From: Prolixibacteraceae bacterium
Lineage (GTDB): Bacteria > Bacteroidota > Bacteroidia > Bacteroidales > Prolixibacteraceae
Assembly (NCBI GenBank): GCA_019459485.1
Contig: JAIBEZ010000090.1
Coordinates: 1 to 51,843 of the forward strand
DNA: 51,843 nucleotides
Direction: 5' to 3'
Positions 51,225-51,843 of this stretch are shown here, piece after piece. Every line of letters starts with the position of its first letter. Position 1 is the stretch's first letter. The notes beneath the pieces are model-generated. The model made no database searches. It had not been told where the DNA came from and saw only the letters and a list, made by a program, of their open reading frames with translations. The position numbers were made by a program, and so were the translations under genes.

Positions 51225-51843
51225 ATGCAATCACACGAAATTGATTACAAAATTATGGGTCACGATGTTCAGTTAGTGGAAATTGAACTCGACTCAGGAG
51301 AAACAGTAATCGCCGAAGCCGGCGCAATGCTTTATATGGAAGACGGGATAAGCTTCGAGTCGAAAATGGGCGATGGGTCGAATCCCCGAGCAGGATTTTT
51401 CGACAAGGTACTTTCCGCCGGTTCGCGGCTTATCACGGGAGAGTCGTTGTTCATTACCCATTTTACCAATCAGGGATGGGGCAAAAAGCATGTTGCTTTT
51501 TCGGCTCCATATCCCGGAACAATTATTCCGGTTCACCTGCCTCAATATCATGGCACCCTCATCGTTCAGAAAGACGCATTCCTTTGCGCTGCTTTGGGGA
51601 CAAAAATTTCCATGCGTTTTAACCGTAAACTGGGTGCCGGATTTTTTGGAGGCGAAGGTTTCATACTTCAAACATTGCAGGGCGATGGAAAAGTATTTAT
51701 CCATGCCGGTGGAACCGTAATTGAACGCCAGCTTAACAATGAAGTCCTGCGGGTTGATACCGGTTGCGTTGTGGCTTTTGAAGAATCCATTGATTTCGAT
51801 ATTCAGCAGGCCGGAGGTTTACGTTCCATGGTTTTTGGCGGCG
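51225..51843 (+). CDS. AIM24/TIGR00266 family protein (5' part, cut by the window edge)
   Basis: 206 codons are visible, starting [20 protein letters not shown]. The AIM24 (DUF124) beta-rich repeat fold is seen with [51 protein letters not shown] and GGT. The family is conserved and of unclear function in bacteria. The C-terminal end lies past the window, so length cannot be checked. Confidence 0.88.
   Translation, partial: MQSHEIDYKIMGHDVQLVEIELDSGETVIAEAGAMLYMEDGISFESKMGDGSNPRAGFFDKVLSAGSRLITGESLFITHFTNQGWGKKHVAFSAPYPGTIIPVHLPQYHGTLIVQKDAFLCAALGTKISMRFNRKLGAGFFGGEGFILQTLQGDGKVFIHAGGTVIERQLNNEVLRVDTGCVVAFEESIDFDIQQAGGLRSMVFGG

Overview
The window looks like chromosomal DNA of a Bacteroidota bacterium, probably class Bacteroidia. 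The family level is a guess (a Prolixibacteraceae or Marinilabiliales-like marine or sediment organism would fit). The reasons are: promoters of the Bacteroidota type (a -7 box TAnnTTTG) in front of several genes, almost no Shine-Dalgarno sequences, many lipoproteins, a type IX secretion C-terminal sorting domain, a Wolinella/Bacteroides-type sdhCAB operon, a 2,023-residue bacterial alpha-2-macroglobulin, and typical Bacteroidota housekeeping neighbourhoods (yicC-gmk-nadD).

Layout. 1-3.5 kb: end of ribD, divergent prmC, a membrane-anchored endonuclease/exonuclease/phosphatase protein and a DUF58 protein. 3.6-8.5 kb: trxA, dnaE and a lamin-tail lipoprotein. 8.6-12.3 kb: a potassium module, trkH with a KdpD-like kinase and a KdpE-like regulator. 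12.66-13.05 kb: tRNA-Arg(CCU), a GIY-YIG nuclease gene running into it, and a decayed second tRNA copy. 13.3-16.9 kb: sdhCAB with its own promoter and terminator. 16.9-20.7 kb: an AT-rich accessory block of small lipoproteins and one large HExxH lipoprotein, punctuated by three near-identical copies of the sdhB terminator. 21-24 kb: conserved hypothetical, CPBP protease, DinB-like and DUF2007 genes. 24-26.2 kb: queuosine genes (yhhQ behind a preQ1-I-like riboswitch, queC, queF). 26.2-29.4 kb: ykvA, dusB, a lipoprotein, an exported superoxide dismutase and an AsnC-type ligand domain. 29.7-35.8 kb: the alpha-2-macroglobulin. 36-36.7 kb: a HigBA-like toxin-antitoxin pair. 36.7-40.9 kb: a molybdenum cofactor operon (mobB, moeA, moaA, moaC, a MOSC-MogA fusion) behind a highly structured leader. 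41-43.9 kb: nadD, gmk, an MNT-HEPN pair inserted between gmk and yicC, then yicC. 44-49 kb: mnmA, a LuxR-type regulator with a hemerythrin protein, a second MNT-HEPN pair, and rhlE. 49-51.8 kb: an outer-membrane barrel protein, a repeat-rich type IX secretion substrate and the start of an AIM24-family gene.

How parts work together. yhhQ, queC and queF supply preQ0/preQ1 for queuosine, and the leader probably senses the product. The Moco genes form one operon, mostly overlapping or closely spaced, whose leader may sense the cofactor. TrkH and its two-component system make a potassium uptake and sensing unit. The MNT-HEPN pairs and HigBA are toxin-antitoxin type. Several dispersed palindromic repeat families sit in the gaps between genes.

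Most notable are the tRNA/GIY-YIG arrangement, the triplicated terminator around the lipoprotein block, the candidate Moco riboswitch, and the REP-like palindromes whose stems change while staying complementary. All identifications come from reading motifs and family resemblance; no database search was possible.
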